This document shows, one piece after another, positions 63,544 through 64,000 of a stretch of 64,000 nucleotides of DNA; the first letter of the stretch is position 1, and each line of letters starts with the position of its first letter. The position numbers were made by a program, and so were the translations under genes. Source of the DNA: Cyclobacteriaceae bacterium (GTDB lineage Bacteria > Bacteroidota > Bacteroidia > Cytophagales > Cyclobacteriaceae); NCBI GenBank assembly GCA_028285445.1, contig JANQPQ010000023.1, positions 1-64,000 of the forward strand, read 5' to 3'. The notes under the pieces were generated by a model, which worked only from the letters and a program-made list of their open reading frames with translations, was not told the DNA's origin and searched no databases.

Positions 63544-64000
63544 ATGAAGAAATTCAAAACTTCCCTGATCATTCCTGTTTGCTTAGCAATAGTATTTACA
63601 ACTGCCTGCAATACACCGGAAGCTGGCGATGCTAACGATATCGGGCCAGCTGAAAACGAGACGACAGAATCAGTCCCAGAGCCTCAGTATAGCCTAACTG
63701 CAGATCAAACTCACAATAAATTTAGCAGAACCATCGAACCAGTATTGAGGGTGCCCAGTGGAGCGATAATTGAAGCGTATACTGAGGATGCAGCAGACCA
63801 GCAAATAGATGTCAACTCTGGATTAGAGGACCTCAATAGCTTAAGCTTTGACCCCATCCATCCCTTAACGGGGCCTGTATATGTAGAAGGGGCCGAACCC
63901 GGCGACGTGCTGGCGGTAAAATTGCACAAAATCGAAATTGGAGATTGGGGCTGGCAGGCCATTATCCCGGGTTTTGGATTTCTGGCGGAAGACTTTACCG
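63544..64000 (+). CDS. Acetamidase/formamidase-family lipoprotein, N-terminal part
   Basis: Partial; 152 codons before the window ends. Lipobox TTAC with Cys22, then an acidic, Glu/Thr-rich linker to about residue 48. The acetamidase/formamidase fold begins at about 50 with VLRVPSGAIIEAYTEDA and the family block HPLTGPVYVEGAEPGDVLAV. These enzymes hydrolyse short amides to ammonia. Envelope-anchored members are found in Bacteroidota. The catalytic part beyond residue 152 is not visible. Confidence 0.85.
   Translation, partial: MKKFKTSLIIPVCLAIVFTTACNTPEAGDANDIGPAENETTESVPEPQYSLTADQTHNKFSRTIEPVLRVPSGAIIEAYTEDAADQQIDVNSGLEDLNSLSFDPIHPLTGPVYVEGAEPGDVLAVKLHKIEIGDWGWQAIIPGFGFLAEDFT

Noticed and set aside
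1-64000. tRNA, rRNA, CRISPR, IS element, prophage or riboswitch
   Set aside because: I looked through all gaps on both strands and saw no cloverleaf-like element, repeat-spacer array, transposase or integrase, or known aptamer core. A covariance-model search would be needed to exclude small RNAs.

Overview
The window is about 64 kb of chromosomal DNA from a member of the Bacteroidota, most likely the order Cytophagales. Several things point there: promoters of the phylum-specific form TTTG/TTG, N19-20, TAnnTTTG; a fused LpxC-FabZ; a PorX-type response regulator/PglZ protein of the type IX secretion system; Bat-type von Willebrand proteins; DUF4296, DUF3822 and bacterial GH3 proteins; and a MurE with the DNPR signature of meso-diaminopimelate enzymes. 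Gene density is high, with no gene-free stretch over 300 bases. I see no rRNA, tRNA, CRISPR array, insertion sequence or prophage.

Region by region. (1) 1-10500, minus strand: a division and cell wall (dcw) cluster read mraZ, rsmH, ftsL-like, ftsI, murE, mraY, murD, ftsW, murG, murC (murC leaves the window). It has almost no gaps and one well-formed promoter that overlaps an array of 10-bp AAAGTGG repeats, a probable MraZ operator. (2) 10668-16549: a second TGGGA repeat cluster, a polyprenyl diphosphate synthase, TerC, a Kelch lipoprotein, an AlkD-like protein, two unknowns and an S41 protease-like lipoprotein. (3) 16703-20377: dps and oxyR diverge around a probable OxyR site; then flavin reductase and fumarylacetoacetase. 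(4) 20530-26509: valS, alanine dehydrogenase, tsaE, porX. (5) 26586-32334: HD phosphohydrolase, then the lipid A genes lpxD, lpxC-fabZ and lpxA, an orphan ABC ATPase and a small lipoprotein. (6) 32333-40114: mutS2 with a DUF4296 lipoprotein, a reduced Bat cluster, and an overlapping LysE exporter/GH3 pair. (7) 40233-55245: mostly housekeeping and envelope genes (PLP-binding protein, RecD-like helicase, thioesterase, NUDIX proteins, coaD, pyrE, LysM protein, NfeD protease, kdsB, FtsX-type permease), plus a pilin-like membrane protein paired with a DUF3822 protein. (8) 55414-63473: two complete but different succinate dehydrogenase/fumarate reductase operons side by side, separated by a TPR protein and an AhpD-like protein. 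(9) 63544-64000: start of an acetamidase/formamidase-family lipoprotein.

How it fits together: the dcw cluster, polyprenyl synthase, lpx genes, kdsB and the LysM protein build the Gram-negative envelope; OxyR with Dps and the AhpD-like protein address oxidative stress; the two Sdh complexes link the TCA cycle to the quinone pool. The strongest leads are the first Sdh complex, whose membrane subunit carries a Cys/His set compatible with a Rieske-type cluster; the two MraZ-type repeat arrays; the OxyR operator; the GH3/LysE pair; and the pilin-like/DUF3822 pair.
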